A DNA stretch of 64,000 bases, taken from contig NZ_CP018866.1 of NCBI RefSeq assembly GCF_002250055.1, positions 1,976,501 through 2,040,500 of the forward strand, written 5' to 3'. Below the pieces are notes generated by a model. That model was not told the DNA's origin. It saw only the letters and a program-made list of their open reading frames with translations, and made no database searches. The position numbers were made by a program, and so were the translations under genes. Positions 26,311 through 35,379 of the stretch are shown in pieces. Source of the DNA: Sutcliffiella cohnii. Its GTDB lineage: Bacteria > Bacillota > Bacilli > Bacillales > Bacillaceae_I. Numbering within the stretch: position 1 is the first letter of the stretch; the number at the start of each line of letters is the position of its first letter.

Positions 26311-28533
26311 ATGATGAAACTATACATAGCTATAAATAAACTTTTGCAAATAATTATTTCGTTTTTTACTAATAGTTGGGTGGCAATAACAAAAGGAATG
26401 TTATTATATGTACCGATATTCATTTTTATAATGGGGTACTTTTTAGTATTAGGGGTTGGGAAATGGTTTGATATATTATTTATATCTGTTTTAGGGATTA
26501 TAGGGTTTGTTACAAGTTACATAATAATAAGAATTATTCTTTTAATGGTGAAAAAGATTCCATATACATTTATTTATATAACTGTAGGATTACTAACTGC
26601 TATTTATATGGTTGGACTTTATTTAGGACCGTATTTCCGCTATTTAGCGTACATGGTTTTATTGTTAGGTGCAATTATTGGTTTCACAATATCCATTTTA
26701 AGAATAAAAAATATATCCGTTTTATGGAAGGTTAGTACAGTATTATTTACGATTACTATTCATGCTATCGTTATTGGAATTGTAATAACTCCTGGTGAAC
26801 GAGGAGAATGGAACGTAGAGTTAATAGGTGATCCCCCTAATTTAGTAAATCCTGCTGAAACTGGTCAATATACTATTCAATATTTTACATATGGTAGTGG
26901 GAATGACAATAGAAGGGATGAGTTTGGAGATAACGTAACTTATGAGACATCTACTGTAAATATATCTCCAGTAACTGTTACTCCTAAAGGAATAAATAGT
27001 TTTTATCGTAAATGGTATTGGGGATTTGAACTAAATTCAGCACCATTAAATGGTCGTGTTTGGATGCCGAAAGAAGGGGATGGCCCACATCCGCTTGTAT
27101 TAATTGTTCATGGTAACCATAATATGGTAGAACATTCAGATAGAGGTTATTCCTATTTAGGTGAATTGTTAGCTTCAAAAGGCTATATCGCTGTATCGGT
27201 AGACCAAAATTTCCTAAATTCTAGTAAGTTTGGTCATATAGGTTGGGATAATGCTGGACGTGCATGGTTGTTACTTAAACATTTGGAGCAATGGGCAAAA
27301 TGGAACGTCCAAATGGACCACGACTTATATCGGAAAGTAGATATGAATAATATTGCATTAATTGGCCATTCACGTGGTGGTGAAGCTGTTAGTATTGCAG
27401 CTGTGCTTAATGAATTAGAAAGGTTTCCTAACAATGCGAGAGTAAAAATGGATTTTGACTTTTCCATTCGAGCTCTAATTGGATTATCACCTGGTGAAGG
27501 AAGATTTAATCCTGGTGATGAACCAATAAGTTTGGAAAATATCAATTACTTAACAATTCAAGGCTCACACGATACGGACCACACATCGTACCACGGTATA
27601 AAAACTTTTAACCGAGTAACTTTTACAGAAAATTATGATGGGTTTAAAAGTTCAATATATATTTACGGTGGAAATCATGGACAATTTAACAAAGATTGGA
27701 TTGTTGACCGTTCACCACCATATTCATGGTTTATTAATAGAAGCGCGTTGCTTTCACCAGAAATGCAACAACATATTACGAAATTTTACGTAACAGCATT
27801 TTTAGAAGCTTCGTTGAAAGAAAAAGATGAGTATCGCGAGTTATTTTCAAATAAAGAGATTTCTAGTGCATGGGTACCAACAGATCCATTGCGTATTCAA
27901 TTTGAAGATAGTGACTTTCAAGCTATAGCAACGTTTGAAGAAGATGTAGATGTTACAACGGTAACAGTACCAAATGGAAAAATAGATGGACGAAGTTTAA
28001 GAGTTTGGAGAGAAGTCGGTTTAACGCTACGTAATGGTGATTTACAACATAATCGGGCAGTGAAACTTGGATGGTTAAAGTCTTCAAGTAGATACATTAT
28101 AAATGTACCAGAAGATATCTCTAACACATTTACTGATCAAACTGTTTTACGCTTTGACGCAGTTCACGCTCATGAAAGTCGGTATACATTTAGAGGATTA
28201 CCGATCGATGAACAATATAGACAGAAAAGTATACCGATAAAGGTTAGTATGAAGCCGAAAGGAATTCACCAATATGATGCAAGAATTGAAAAAACTATTC
28301 ATATTGAACCTACCTTTACTTCAGACCTTTACCGTTGGGATTGGAGAAACGAGAAAATAGGAACAAATTACGAACATATCTTACAAACGTATGAAATACC
28401 AATAAGTTATCTTCAAGAGGAATTTCCTAATATTGCATTTGACTCTATTCATGAAATTGTATTCTCACTAAATGAAACAGACAGTGGTCTTATTATTCTA
28501 GATAATATTGGTTTTGCCGAAAAAGCTCATTAA
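26311..28533 (+). CDS. Membrane-anchored alpha/beta hydrolase with C-terminal beta-sandwich
   Basis: A 740-residue protein. Five or six hydrophobic segments occupy about residues 10-165, then an alpha/beta-hydrolase domain: oxyanion loop in LVLIVHGNHNMVEHS, nucleophile elbow ALIGHSRGGEAVSIAAV and a candidate acid/His in GSHDTDHTSYHG and YGGNHGQFN. The last 200 residues (from about 530) look like a carbohydrate-binding beta-sandwich (ends SGLIILDNIGFAEKAH). The domain order is typical of secreted or membrane esterases such as PET-lipase-like proteins, but the six-helix anchor is unusual. Substrate unknown. Ribosome site AAGGTG before ATG. Stop codon lies in the terminator. Confidence 0.78.
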   Translation: MMKLYIAINKLLQIIISFFTNSWVAITKGMLLYVPIFIFIMGYFLVLGVGKWFDILFISVLGIIGFVTSYIIIRIILLMVKKIPYTFIYITVGLLTAIYMVGLYLGPYFRYLAYMVLLLGAIIGFTISILRIKNISVLWKVSTVLFTITIHAIVIGIVITPGERGEWNVELIGDPPNLVNPAETGQYTIQYFTYGSGNDNRRDEFGDNVTYETSTVNISPVTVTPKGINSFYRKWYWGFELNSAPLNGRVWMPKEGDGPHPLVLIVHGNHNMVEHSDRGYSYLGELLASKGYIAVSVDQNFLNSSKFGHIGWDNAGRAWLLLKHLEQWAKWNVQMDHDLYRKVDMNNIALIGHSRGGEAVSIAAVLNELERFPNNARVKMDFDFSIRALIGLSPGEGRFNPGDEPISLENINYLTIQGSHDTDHTSYHGIKTFNRVTFTENYDGFKSSIYIYGGNHGQFNKDWIVDRSPPYSWFINRSALLSPEMQQHITKFYVTAFLEASLKEKDEYRELFSNKEISSAWVPTDPLRIQFEDSDFQAIATFEEDVDVTTVTVPNGKIDGRSLRVWREVGLTLRNGDLQHNRAVKLGWLKSSSRYIINVPEDISNTFTDQTVLRFDAVHAHESRYTFRGLPIDEQYRQKSIPIKVSMKPKGIHQYDARIEKTIHIEPTFTSDLYRWDWRNEKIGTNYEHILQTYEIPISYLQEEFPNIAFDSIHEIVFSLNETDSGLIILDNIGFAEKAH

Positions 28534-28554
28534 CTTAGTTAATGAGCTTTTTTT
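28521..28554 (+). terminator. Terminator of the 26311 hydrolase
   Basis: AAAAGCTCATTAAC pairs with GTTAATGAGCTTTT, followed by TTTT. The stop codon TAA 28531-28533 lies in the stem. Confidence 0.85.
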
Positions 28555-28656
28555 ATATAAAAGGAAGGATATACAAGAAGTACTGTGAAAGAAGGATAAT
28601 GAAATGATATAAATTGGGGAAATTATTAGTATCATAATTTTCTTAAGTGAAAATAA

Positions 28657-28685
28657 TTGACTAACTTGTATATACAAGTTAATAT
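28657..28685 (+). promoter_or_regulatory. Trehalose-operon promoter with palindromic operator
   Basis: -35 TTGACT (28657-28662), -10 TAATAT (28680-28685), 17-base spacer. The spacer is filled by a perfect 20-bp palindrome at 28662-28681 with centre CTTGTATATACAAG, the type bound by TreR repressors (core TTGTATATACAA). A repressor here would sit on the promoter itself. TreR is released by trehalose-6-phosphate in known systems. Confidence 0.85.
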
Positions 28686-28747
28686 AATGTTCGTAAGATA
28701 CACAGTAAAATCAAAAGTAATAGTTATTACATAATGGAGGGTTATTT

Positions 28748-29257
28748 ATGTTTAAAAAATTATTTGGCCTAAAAAAAGAAGAACAAAAGAAAACAGAAGA
28801 GATGCTATTTTCTCCAATTACAGGAAATATAGTTGATTTAGAAGCTGTTCCTGATCCAACATTTTCTCAAAAAATGATGGGGGATGGACTTGCGATTGAA
28901 CCGACAGAAGGTGTTGTTGTTTCACCTGTAAACGGAGAGGTTATTCAATTTTTCCACACAAAACATGCAATCGGAATTCGTTCAGAAAGTGGGGCAGAAA
29001 TATTAATACACGTAGGATTAGAAACGGTTTCTATGAATGGTGAAGGTTTTGAAGGACATGTACAAGAAGGTGACAAAGTTAAAGTAGGACAAACATTATT
29101 AACTTTTAACATTGAATTAATAAAAGAGAAAGCAGCAAGCACAGTTACTCCAGTTGTTATTACAAATAGCGATAACATGAAAGAAATAGAAAAGAAAGCA
29201 AGTGGAAACGTTATAAAAGGTGAAAGTGAATTTTTATATGTAAAGGCAAATAATTAA
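28748..29257 (+). CDS. PTS EIIA component, glucose family
   Basis: A 169-residue phosphotransferase of the EIIA-Glc fold: LFSPITGNIVDLEAVPDP, the active-site histidine in EILIHVGLETV, and the closing EGDKVKVGQTLLTFN. Phosphate passes from HPr to this histidine, then to the EIIB of TreP. It leads the trehalose operon directly after the promoter. B. subtilis treP lacks its own EIIA gene, so this arrangement is a local supplement. AGG AGG site before ATG is GGAGGG. Confidence 0.92.
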   Translation: MFKKLFGLKKEEQKKTEEMLFSPITGNIVDLEAVPDPTFSQKMMGDGLAIEPTEGVVVSPVNGEVIQFFHTKHAIGIRSESGAEILIHVGLETVSMNGEGFEGHVQEGDKVKVGQTLLTFNIELIKEKAASTVTPVVITNSDNMKEIEKKASGNVIKGESEFLYVKANN

Positions 29258-29278
29258 ACAAGGCGAGGAGGTAATGTT

Positions 29279-30688
29279 TTGGACTTGAAAAGGTCAACAG
29301 AAGAGATTATCGAAGCCATTGGTGGAAAAGAAAATGTAAGCGCAGCTACTCACTGTGTTACAAGATTAAGGCTAGCATTGCATGATGAAAGCAAAGTTAA
29401 TAAAGAAATGTTAGAAGAGATAGATGTAGTAAAAGGTGCTTTTTCAACAAATGGTCAATATCAAATAGTTATTGGAAATGGGACAGTAAATAAAGTTTAC
29501 AAAGACTTTGTTGCACTAACTGGTGTTGGAGAAGCGTCTAAAGATGAAGTGAAAAAAGCAGCAGAATCCAATATGAATGCGCTTCAAAGAGCGATCAAAA
29601 CATTAGCTGACATATTTATCCCTATTCTTCCTGCCATTGTAACAGCTGGGTTATTAATGGGGATTAATAACTTATTAACAAACCCTGGAATTTTTTATAG
29701 CAATGCGTCTGTAGTATATATGCATCCACAATTTGGTGATATCTCAAGCATCATTAACTTAATTGCCAATACAGCGTTCGTGTTCTTACCTGGTTTAATT
29801 GGTTGGTCAGCTGTAAAAAGGTTCGGTGGAAGTGAATTGTTAGGGATTGTATTAGGTTTAATGCTAGTGCATCCAGATTTATTAAATGCTTGGGGTTACG
29901 CTGAAGCTCAAGAGCAAGGAGCGGTAGGTACTTGGAATCTTTTCGGTTTTGAAATAGAAAAGGTTGGATACCAAGGACAAGTGTTACCAGTACTAGTGGC
30001 CGCTTACCTACTTGCAAAGGTTGAGCAATTCCTTGCAAAAAGAGTGCCGGATTCCATTCATTTATTGATTGTACCGCCAGTAACACTATTGTTAACCGGT
30101 TTTATTACGTTTGCAGCAATTGGACCTATTACATTTACAGTTGGTAATTTCTTAACTAGTGGGTTTGTCTCGATTTTTGAAGCGGTGCCAGTGTTAGGTG
30201 GACTTATATATGGTGGCTTTTACTCACCACTTGTCATCACTGGAATGCATCATACATTTTTAGCGGTAGATCTTCAGTTAATTGCTTCTATTGGTGGAAC
30301 ATTTTTATGGCCGATGGTAGCGTTGTCGAATATTGCACAAGGTTCAGCTGCCTTTGCAATGATGGTTGCTACTAAAGATGAAAAGCTAAAAGGATTGGCC
30401 TTAACATCTTCTATCTCTGCGTGGCTTGGAATTACAGAACCAGCAATGTTTGGAGTGAATTTGCGATATCGATATCCATTTATCGCTGCGATGATAGGAT
30501 CCGCTATTGCGGGGATTGTTATCACATTAGCAGGTGTATATGCTCCATCAATTGGTGTTGGTGGCTTACCAGCATTCTTCTCTATCCCAACTACCTTTTG
30601 GGGAAATTTCTTTATTGGTATGGGAATAGTGTTAATTGTTCCATTCATCATTACGCTAATAATTGCTAAAGTAAAAGATAAAAAATAA
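29279..30688 (+). CDS. treP: PTS trehalose-specific EIIBC
   Basis: A 469-residue membrane transporter. The EIIB domain (1-80) has the phosphorylated cysteine in AATHCVTRLRLAL; the EIIC domain (about 100-460) has about ten membrane segments with the EIIC words GLLMGINNLL, FYSPLVITGMHH and ITEPAMFGVNLRY. It imports trehalose as trehalose-6-phosphate. The substrate call follows from the treA neighbour. TTG start seven bases after AGGAGG. Lies between EIIA and treA in one operon. Confidence 0.95.
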   Translation: MDLKRSTEEIIEAIGGKENVSAATHCVTRLRLALHDESKVNKEMLEEIDVVKGAFSTNGQYQIVIGNGTVNKVYKDFVALTGVGEASKDEVKKAAESNMNALQRAIKTLADIFIPILPAIVTAGLLMGINNLLTNPGIFYSNASVVYMHPQFGDISSIINLIANTAFVFLPGLIGWSAVKRFGGSELLGIVLGLMLVHPDLLNAWGYAEAQEQGAVGTWNLFGFEIEKVGYQGQVLPVLVAAYLLAKVEQFLAKRVPDSIHLLIVPPVTLLLTGFITFAAIGPITFTVGNFLTSGFVSIFEAVPVLGGLIYGGFYSPLVITGMHHTFLAVDLQLIASIGGTFLWPMVALSNIAQGSAAFAMMVATKDEKLKGLALTSSISAWLGITEPAMFGVNLRYRYPFIAAMIGSAIAGIVITLAGVYAPSIGVGGLPAFFSIPTTFWGNFFIGMGIVLIVPFIITLIIAKVKDKK

Positions 30689-30724
30689 TTATATCGGTTA
30701 TATAGATAAATAGAGGTGTAGCTT

Positions 30725-32434
30725 ATGTCTAAAAAGAATCATTTAATAAAAGAAGAACCGTGGTGGAAAAGGTCTGTTGTTTATCAAATATATCCAAAAA
30801 GCTTCCACGATACAACTGGAAATGGCGTAGGTGATATTCAAGGGATTATTAGTAAGCTAGACTATTTAAAAGAGTTAGGTATCGACGTTATCTGGCTAAC
30901 TCCAATATATAAATCACCCCAGAGAGACAATGGATATGATATAAGTGATTATTATTCCATACATGAAGAATATGGTACGATGGAAGATTTTGACCGCCTC
31001 CTACATGAAGCACATAATCGTGACATAAAAGTAATTATGGATATAGTGGTGAACCATACTTCAACAGAGCATGAATGGTTTCAACAATCAAAGAAAGCAA
31101 AGGATAATAAATACCGCGATTTTTATATATGGAAAGATGGAAAAGAAAATGGAAGTGAACCTACGAACTGGCAATCGAAGTTTGGTGGCAACGCATGGGA
31201 ATTCGATAAAAAAACAGGTCAATGGTACTTACACTTATTTGATGTAACACAGGCAGATTTAAATTGGGAAAATGAAGAAGTTCGACAAAAAGTTTATGAA
31301 ATGATGACCTTCTGGTTTGACAAAGGTGTTGACGGTTTCCGCTTAGACGTTATTAATTTAATCTCTAAGAATCAAAACTTCCCGGATGATGACGGTAGTG
31401 TAGCGCCAGGGGACGGTAGGAAATTTTATACAGATGGTCCTCGTGTGCACGAGTTTATGAATGAAATGAATCAAAAAGTTTTTTCGAAATATGATAGTAT
31501 GACGGTTGGCGAAATGTCATCTACAACGATTGATCATTGTATAAAGTATACACAACCTGAACGAAACGAATTAAGTATGACGTTCAACTTCCACCATTTA
31601 AAGGTCGATTACCCTAATGGTGAAAAATGGTCTGTAGCTGATTTTGATTTTCAACAACTTAAAGACATCCTATCAACATGGCAAATCGAGATGCATAAAG
31701 GGGGAGGATGGAACGCTTTATTTTGGTGTAATCATGATCAACCTCGTATTGTATCGCGCTATGGTGATGATAAAAAGTACCATAAGCAATCGGCAAAAAT
31801 GTTGGCAACGAGTATGCATATGATGCAAGGAACTCCTTATATTTATCAGGGCGAAGAATTCGGTATGACAAACCCTGGATATAATGATATTTCTAAATAC
31901 CGGGATGTCGAATCATTAAATTTGTATAAAATGAAGATAGACGAAGGATTTTCGGAAGAAGAGGTTCTTCATATTCTCCGTCATAAATCCCGTGACAACT
32001 CGAGAACGCCTGTACAATGGGATAGTACTCCTAATGCTGGCTTTACGAAAGGAACACCTTGGATTGATGTAGCAGAAAATTTTAATGAAATAAATGCTGC
32101 TGTAGCGTTAAATGAAAAAGATTCTATTTTTTATCATTACAAACAATTAATTGAGCTTCGTAAACAATACGATGTTATTACGTGGGGCGACTTTCAGTTA
32201 ATTTATAAAAATCACCCTGAAATATTCGCCTATGTAAGAAATTGGCAAGATGAAAAATTGTTAGTAGTTAACAATTTTTACGGAAAAGAAACAGATTTTA
32301 CGTTACCTAATGAAGTTGATGCATCAAATATGCAGGCGGAAATTCTACTTACAAATTATGATGATTCAAGTATTAACTATAAAAAACTTACATTAAGACC
32401 GTATGAGTCTATTGTTTACTATTTAACTAAGTAA
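30725..32434 (+). CDS. treA: Trehalose-6-phosphate hydrolase
   Basis: A 569-residue cytosolic family-13 glucosidase that splits trehalose-6-phosphate to glucose and glucose-6-phosphate. Residues: DIVVNHTSTEHEWF (region I), GFRLDVINLIS (nucleophile Asp), the acid Glu in TVGEMSSTT and WCNHDQPR with the last catalytic Asp in HDQPR. Length and C-terminal barrel extension match known TreA. Preceded by GAGG. No treR follows, unlike B. subtilis treP-treA-treR. Confidence 0.95.
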   Translation: MSKKNHLIKEEPWWKRSVVYQIYPKSFHDTTGNGVGDIQGIISKLDYLKELGIDVIWLTPIYKSPQRDNGYDISDYYSIHEEYGTMEDFDRLLHEAHNRDIKVIMDIVVNHTSTEHEWFQQSKKAKDNKYRDFYIWKDGKENGSEPTNWQSKFGGNAWEFDKKTGQWYLHLFDVTQADLNWENEEVRQKVYEMMTFWFDKGVDGFRLDVINLISKNQNFPDDDGSVAPGDGRKFYTDGPRVHEFMNEMNQKVFSKYDSMTVGEMSSTTIDHCIKYTQPERNELSMTFNFHHLKVDYPNGEKWSVADFDFQQLKDILSTWQIEMHKGGGWNALFWCNHDQPRIVSRYGDDKKYHKQSAKMLATSMHMMQGTPYIYQGEEFGMTNPGYNDISKYRDVESLNLYKMKIDEGFSEEEVLHILRHKSRDNSRTPVQWDSTPNAGFTKGTPWIDVAENFNEINAAVALNEKDSIFYHYKQLIELRKQYDVITWGDFQLIYKNHPEIFAYVRNWQDEKLLVVNNFYGKETDFTLPNEVDASNMQAEILLTNYDDSSINYKKLTLRPYESIVYYLTK

Positions 32435-32481
32435 CAAATTTACTAACATAAAAAACGGCTAACTTAAAAACATATTTATTT

Positions 32482-32518
32482 AATGACTATTATAGGTTCA
32501 TCTATAATAGTCATTTTT
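32482..32518 (+). terminator. Terminator of the trehalose operon
   Basis: AATGACTATTATAG pairs perfectly with CTATAATAGTCATT across six bases, then TTT. A wider inverted repeat, CGGCTAACT (32456-32464) with AGTTAGCCG (32591-32599), encloses it. Confidence 0.85.
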
Positions 32519-32638
32519 ATAATAGTACATTCATAAATTATAGTTATGGATGTAAAAATCCTACATATATTTATTAAGTAAAGATAAATTAGTTAGCCGA
32601 TAAAGGTCTTTAAGGATTAGGGCTATGGGGGTGATAGA

Positions 32639-33292
32639 ATGCCTAATAATAAAATATGGGGTGTTGACTCCGCAGTTGCTGTAACGGAAGAGTTATTTCA
32701 ATGTGTAAAAAGTAACTTCGGTTATCCAAAATATTGGGGTAGATATTTAGCAGAAGTAGCAGATGTTTCGGATGGACTTACGAAAGAAGAAATTACATTA
32801 ATTCGTAACAAAGGTATAAAAGTGATGCCCCTTTATAATATTCATGCTAGCGCTGTTGGGTACGAACAAGGAAGAGTTATGGCAAGAAATGCAGTTTTTC
32901 ATGTAAGAAAATTAGGGATTCCGGAAAATGTGGTCATCTTTGCAAGTATAGAAAAGTCTTTAGAAGTAGACGAAGCATTCATTCGAGCTTGGGTTGAAAC
33001 AATTCTACCAACTGGCTACCGATCAGGCTTCTATGTTGATCCAGTAGCAGGAGAGTTTTCATCTGCATACTGTGAAGCGATTAAAAATAATGCAGATATA
33101 GCAGTTCAATCAATTTTATGGAGTGCTGAGCCAGAACAAGGGGTTACAAAAGAAAATAGGGCCCCAAGGTATAAACCAGCAAGCCCCCGTTGTCGGTCCA
33201 ATGTATGGGCTTGGCAATATGGAAGGAATGCACCACAATGTCCAATAAATACAAACTTAGCAGATAGAAAATTAGTAAACTATTTATATTGA
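32639..33292 (+). CDS. DUF1906 glycoside-hydrolase-like protein
   Basis: A 217-residue Rv2525c-like (DUF1906) protein, a GH25-like barrel: GVDSAVAVTEELFQCVK at the start, YWGRYLAEVADVSDGLTKEE, IKVMPLYNIHAS and YRSGFYVDPVAG, and the closing VWAWQYGRNAPQC. In Bacillus such proteins are expected to act on the cell wall, but catalytic residues of GH25 are not clearly seen here. No signal peptide. GGGGGTGAT site before ATG. Flanked by terminators, so a single gene. Confidence 0.85.
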   Translation: MPNNKIWGVDSAVAVTEELFQCVKSNFGYPKYWGRYLAEVADVSDGLTKEEITLIRNKGIKVMPLYNIHASAVGYEQGRVMARNAVFHVRKLGIPENVVIFASIEKSLEVDEAFIRAWVETILPTGYRSGFYVDPVAGEFSSAYCEAIKNNADIAVQSILWSAEPEQGVTKENRAPRYKPASPRCRSNVWAWQYGRNAPQCPINTNLADRKLVNYLY

Positions 33293-33303
33293 CAAACTGG
33301 GAT

Positions 33304-33346
33304 GTCTTAAAAGTCAGTAAAGACTGACTTTTAAGACCCTTTTTTA
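33304..33346 (+). terminator. Terminator with AAAAGTCAGT hairpin
   Basis: GTCTTAAAAGTCAGT pairs perfectly with ACTGACTTTTAAGAC (15 bp) across AAAG, followed by CCCTTTTTT. Shares its arm core with the hairpin at 4995-5032. Confidence 0.9.
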
Positions 33347-33493
33347 TTTTACTTTTTCGAAGCATCTTCTCAAGGTTGTCAAATAAAGTTTTTTTAAAAA
33401 AGAAATATCTATTATATATAAACCCTTTAAACAAAATACCGATATTAAGTATAGGTAAAATGATTCAAGAGATTTGAAAGAAGGCGAACCTAT

Positions 33494-34390
33494 ATGGAAT
33501 GGAAACAAGAAGTTATAGAAGAAAGAAAAACAAATGAAGTTGAAATATTACAATTTACTTTAGATAACACAGACTTCGGAATTAATGTGCTAAAAGTACG
33601 AGAAATTATCTTACCATCAACAGTAACGAAAATTCCGCATTCTCACCAACACGTAGAGGGAATAATCGAACTACGGGGAGAAGTACTTCCTGTCATAAAT
33701 TTAAGAGTAGCATTAGGTATGGATCCTAATATAGAAAAAAATGAAGAAAAATTCATAATAGCTGAGTTTAATAGTATGAAAGTCGTGATGCGAGTAGATC
33801 ATGTATCAAGAATCAATCGTTTTTCATGGGATCGTATGGAAAAACCGGAATCTATTCGAGATGGGCTCGACCTTTACGTCACAAGTGTCTTGAAGTTGGA
33901 AGAAAAAATGGTATTAATATTAGATGTGGAAAAAATACTATATGAAATATACCCTAACCTTGGAGTACCTACTATACAACATAATGTAGAACGTGCAAAT
34001 AAAAAAGTAGTGATTGTAGAAGATTCACCAATGTTACGCCAACTTTTACAAGAAACATTACTTGAAGCAGGTTACGAAAACTTAATTTTATTTGAAAATG
34101 GACAAGATGCGTTGACATATTTACAATCCGCTGTAAAAGAAGGTAATGAACAGATAGATGTCATGATTACTGATATTGAAATGCCATTAATAGACGGCTT
34201 AACACTAACAAAAATAGTGAAAGAAGATTCGGACTTGAAAGAGATTACGGTAATCATCTTTTCATCTCTAATAACCGATCAATTACGTCATAAAGGAGAA
34301 AAGGTTGGGGCCGATGACCAAATTAGTAAGCCACAGCTTTCTCAACTTATCGATACATTAGATAAACATGCATCTTTACAAAAATCATAG
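33494..34390 (+). CDS. cheV: Chemotaxis coupling protein CheV
   Basis: A 298-residue CheW-receiver fusion. CheW part (about 15-155) contains DFGINVLKVREII and IIELRGEVLPVINLR; receiver (about 170-298) shows VVIVEDSPMLRQLLQ, phospho-Asp in VMITDIEMPLIDGL and a lysine in QISKPQ. It couples receptors to CheA and tunes adaptation. In B. subtilis the same gene lies at the start of the ykyB-ykuT block, as here. Ribosome site GAAGG before ATG. Confidence 0.96.
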   Translation: MEWKQEVIEERKTNEVEILQFTLDNTDFGINVLKVREIILPSTVTKIPHSHQHVEGIIELRGEVLPVINLRVALGMDPNIEKNEEKFIIAEFNSMKVVMRVDHVSRINRFSWDRMEKPESIRDGLDLYVTSVLKLEEKMVLILDVEKILYEIYPNLGVPTIQHNVERANKKVVIVEDSPMLRQLLQETLLEAGYENLILFENGQDALTYLQSAVKEGNEQIDVMITDIEMPLIDGLTLTKIVKEDSDLKEITVIIFSSLITDQLRHKGEKVGADDQISKPQLSQLIDTLDKHASLQKS

Positions 34391-34467
34391 TAAATCCTCA
34401 GCATTTACACCTAGAGAACTAGAGGCATAGATGAACAACATTAAGATAGGAGCTATGCACGAAAATA

Positions 34468-34500
34468 AAAAGTAGCCTAGTGGTTGGCTACTTTTATTTC
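34468..34500. terminator. Bidirectional terminator between cheV and ykyB
   Basis: AAAAGTAGCC pairs with GGCTACTTTT across eight bases; T-rich on the plus side and A-rich on the other, so it serves both. Confidence 0.85.
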
Positions 34501-34508
34501 TATGTATT

Positions 34509-34988
34509 TTAACGATAGCTTTCACCAAGTCGTTTAAAGATTGGCTTTTGATGTTTAGGTTGGAAAGTACCTTTTTTACCATATGTATCATTTGTAGGAT
34601 AAAAATTAGTATATGTTTGTAATAACTTTTTCGCAGTAGATAATGACATATTTGTTTTTGGGTTTCGATAATGATCATTTAAAACACCTAAATGGGGTAA
34701 TGAATGAAAATCATCTTTATGTGCAGGTATATGAAAGTAATATTCACCAGCCAACACGAGCACATCAGATTGTTGTCTACTTTTTTTGGGGTTTCTCGAA
34801 AAGTGCAACCCTTTTTTCACTGCTTTTCCTTCGCTAATTAATTTTTCTAATGCTTTTCTCTTAAGTGAGTATAAGTATTTAGGATCAGGTGCTGTTTTAG
34901 CATGTCTGTTTACAGTGAAAATTGCTCGAGAGAGGTTTTCAATGGAAGGCGTTATAGAGGATTTATTTTCATATGATTTATTATGCAT
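34509..34988 (-). CDS. ykyB: YkyB family protein
   Basis: A 159-residue protein recognised by its place next to cheV and by the words IFTVNRHAKTAPDPKYLYSL, LISEGKAVKKGLHFSRNPKK and YYFHIPAHKDDFHSLPHLG. Basic, soluble, no membrane segment. Biological role unknown in the family. Ribosome site AAAGGAG, seven bases before ATG at the complement of 34986-34988. Possibly co-transcribed with the upstream 69-residue gene. Confidence 0.88.
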   Translation of the reverse strand: MHNKSYENKSSITPSIENLSRAIFTVNRHAKTAPDPKYLYSLKRKALEKLISEGKAVKKGLHFSRNPKKSRQQSDVLVLAGEYYFHIPAHKDDFHSLPHLGVLNDHYRNPKTNMSLSTAKKLLQTYTNFYPTNDTYGKKGTFQPKHQKPIFKRLGESYR

Positions 34989-35025
34989 TTTCTATCTCCT
35001 TTCTTTACCATACATTATACTATTA

Positions 35026-35235
35026 CTAATCAAGTAAATGCAATGAATATTGGTTGTACAAAAAAACATAAAAATATGGGTAAGGTGTATAAAATGGTCG
35101 ATAGTAAGGATATGGTGGGTAATAATAAATAGGTCTTGGTCTAAATAAGAAAGGGCTAACTGCTAAACCTGCTAAAAACGGAAAAAAAGGGAAAAATCTA
35201 CTGTCATGAGTATGTTGCGGCTGACGAAAATACAT
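35026..35235 (-). CDS. Small Tyr/Pro-rich protein (69 aa)
   Basis: A 69-residue protein. A hydrophobic stretch (FFPFFPFLAGLAVSPFLF) is followed by an unusual Tyr-Pro-rich core (PYYRPFYTPYPYFYVF). AGGAGG lies 11 bases before the ATG, so it is likely translated. Tyr-rich proteins of this sort occur in spore coats, but nothing proves that here. It ends 37 bases before the ykyB start. Confidence 0.6.
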   Translation of the reverse strand: MYFRQPQHTHDSRFFPFFPFLAGLAVSPFLFRPRPIYYYPPYPYYRPFYTPYPYFYVFLYNQYSLHLLD

Positions 35236-35309
35236 CCGTATATATACCTCCTTTATATAAGTCAGTATATTTTATGAAATTACGTCTACTATCGAGCATG
35301 TTCTTACAT

Positions 35310-35376
35310 ATAAAAGAGGGTGAGACAAAACTACTAAAATAATCATGATAAAATAGTTATGTCCCAACCACTTTTA
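35310..35376 (-). terminator. Terminator of ykuE (TTGGGACA family)
   Basis: On the minus strand AGTGGTTGGGACA (35372-35360) pairs with TGTCTCACCCTCT (35327-35315) with one mismatch and G-U pairs, enclosing a second AT-rich inner hairpin; a T tract follows. Same motif as the metYX terminator. Confidence 0.8.
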
Positions 35377-35379
35377 TAT

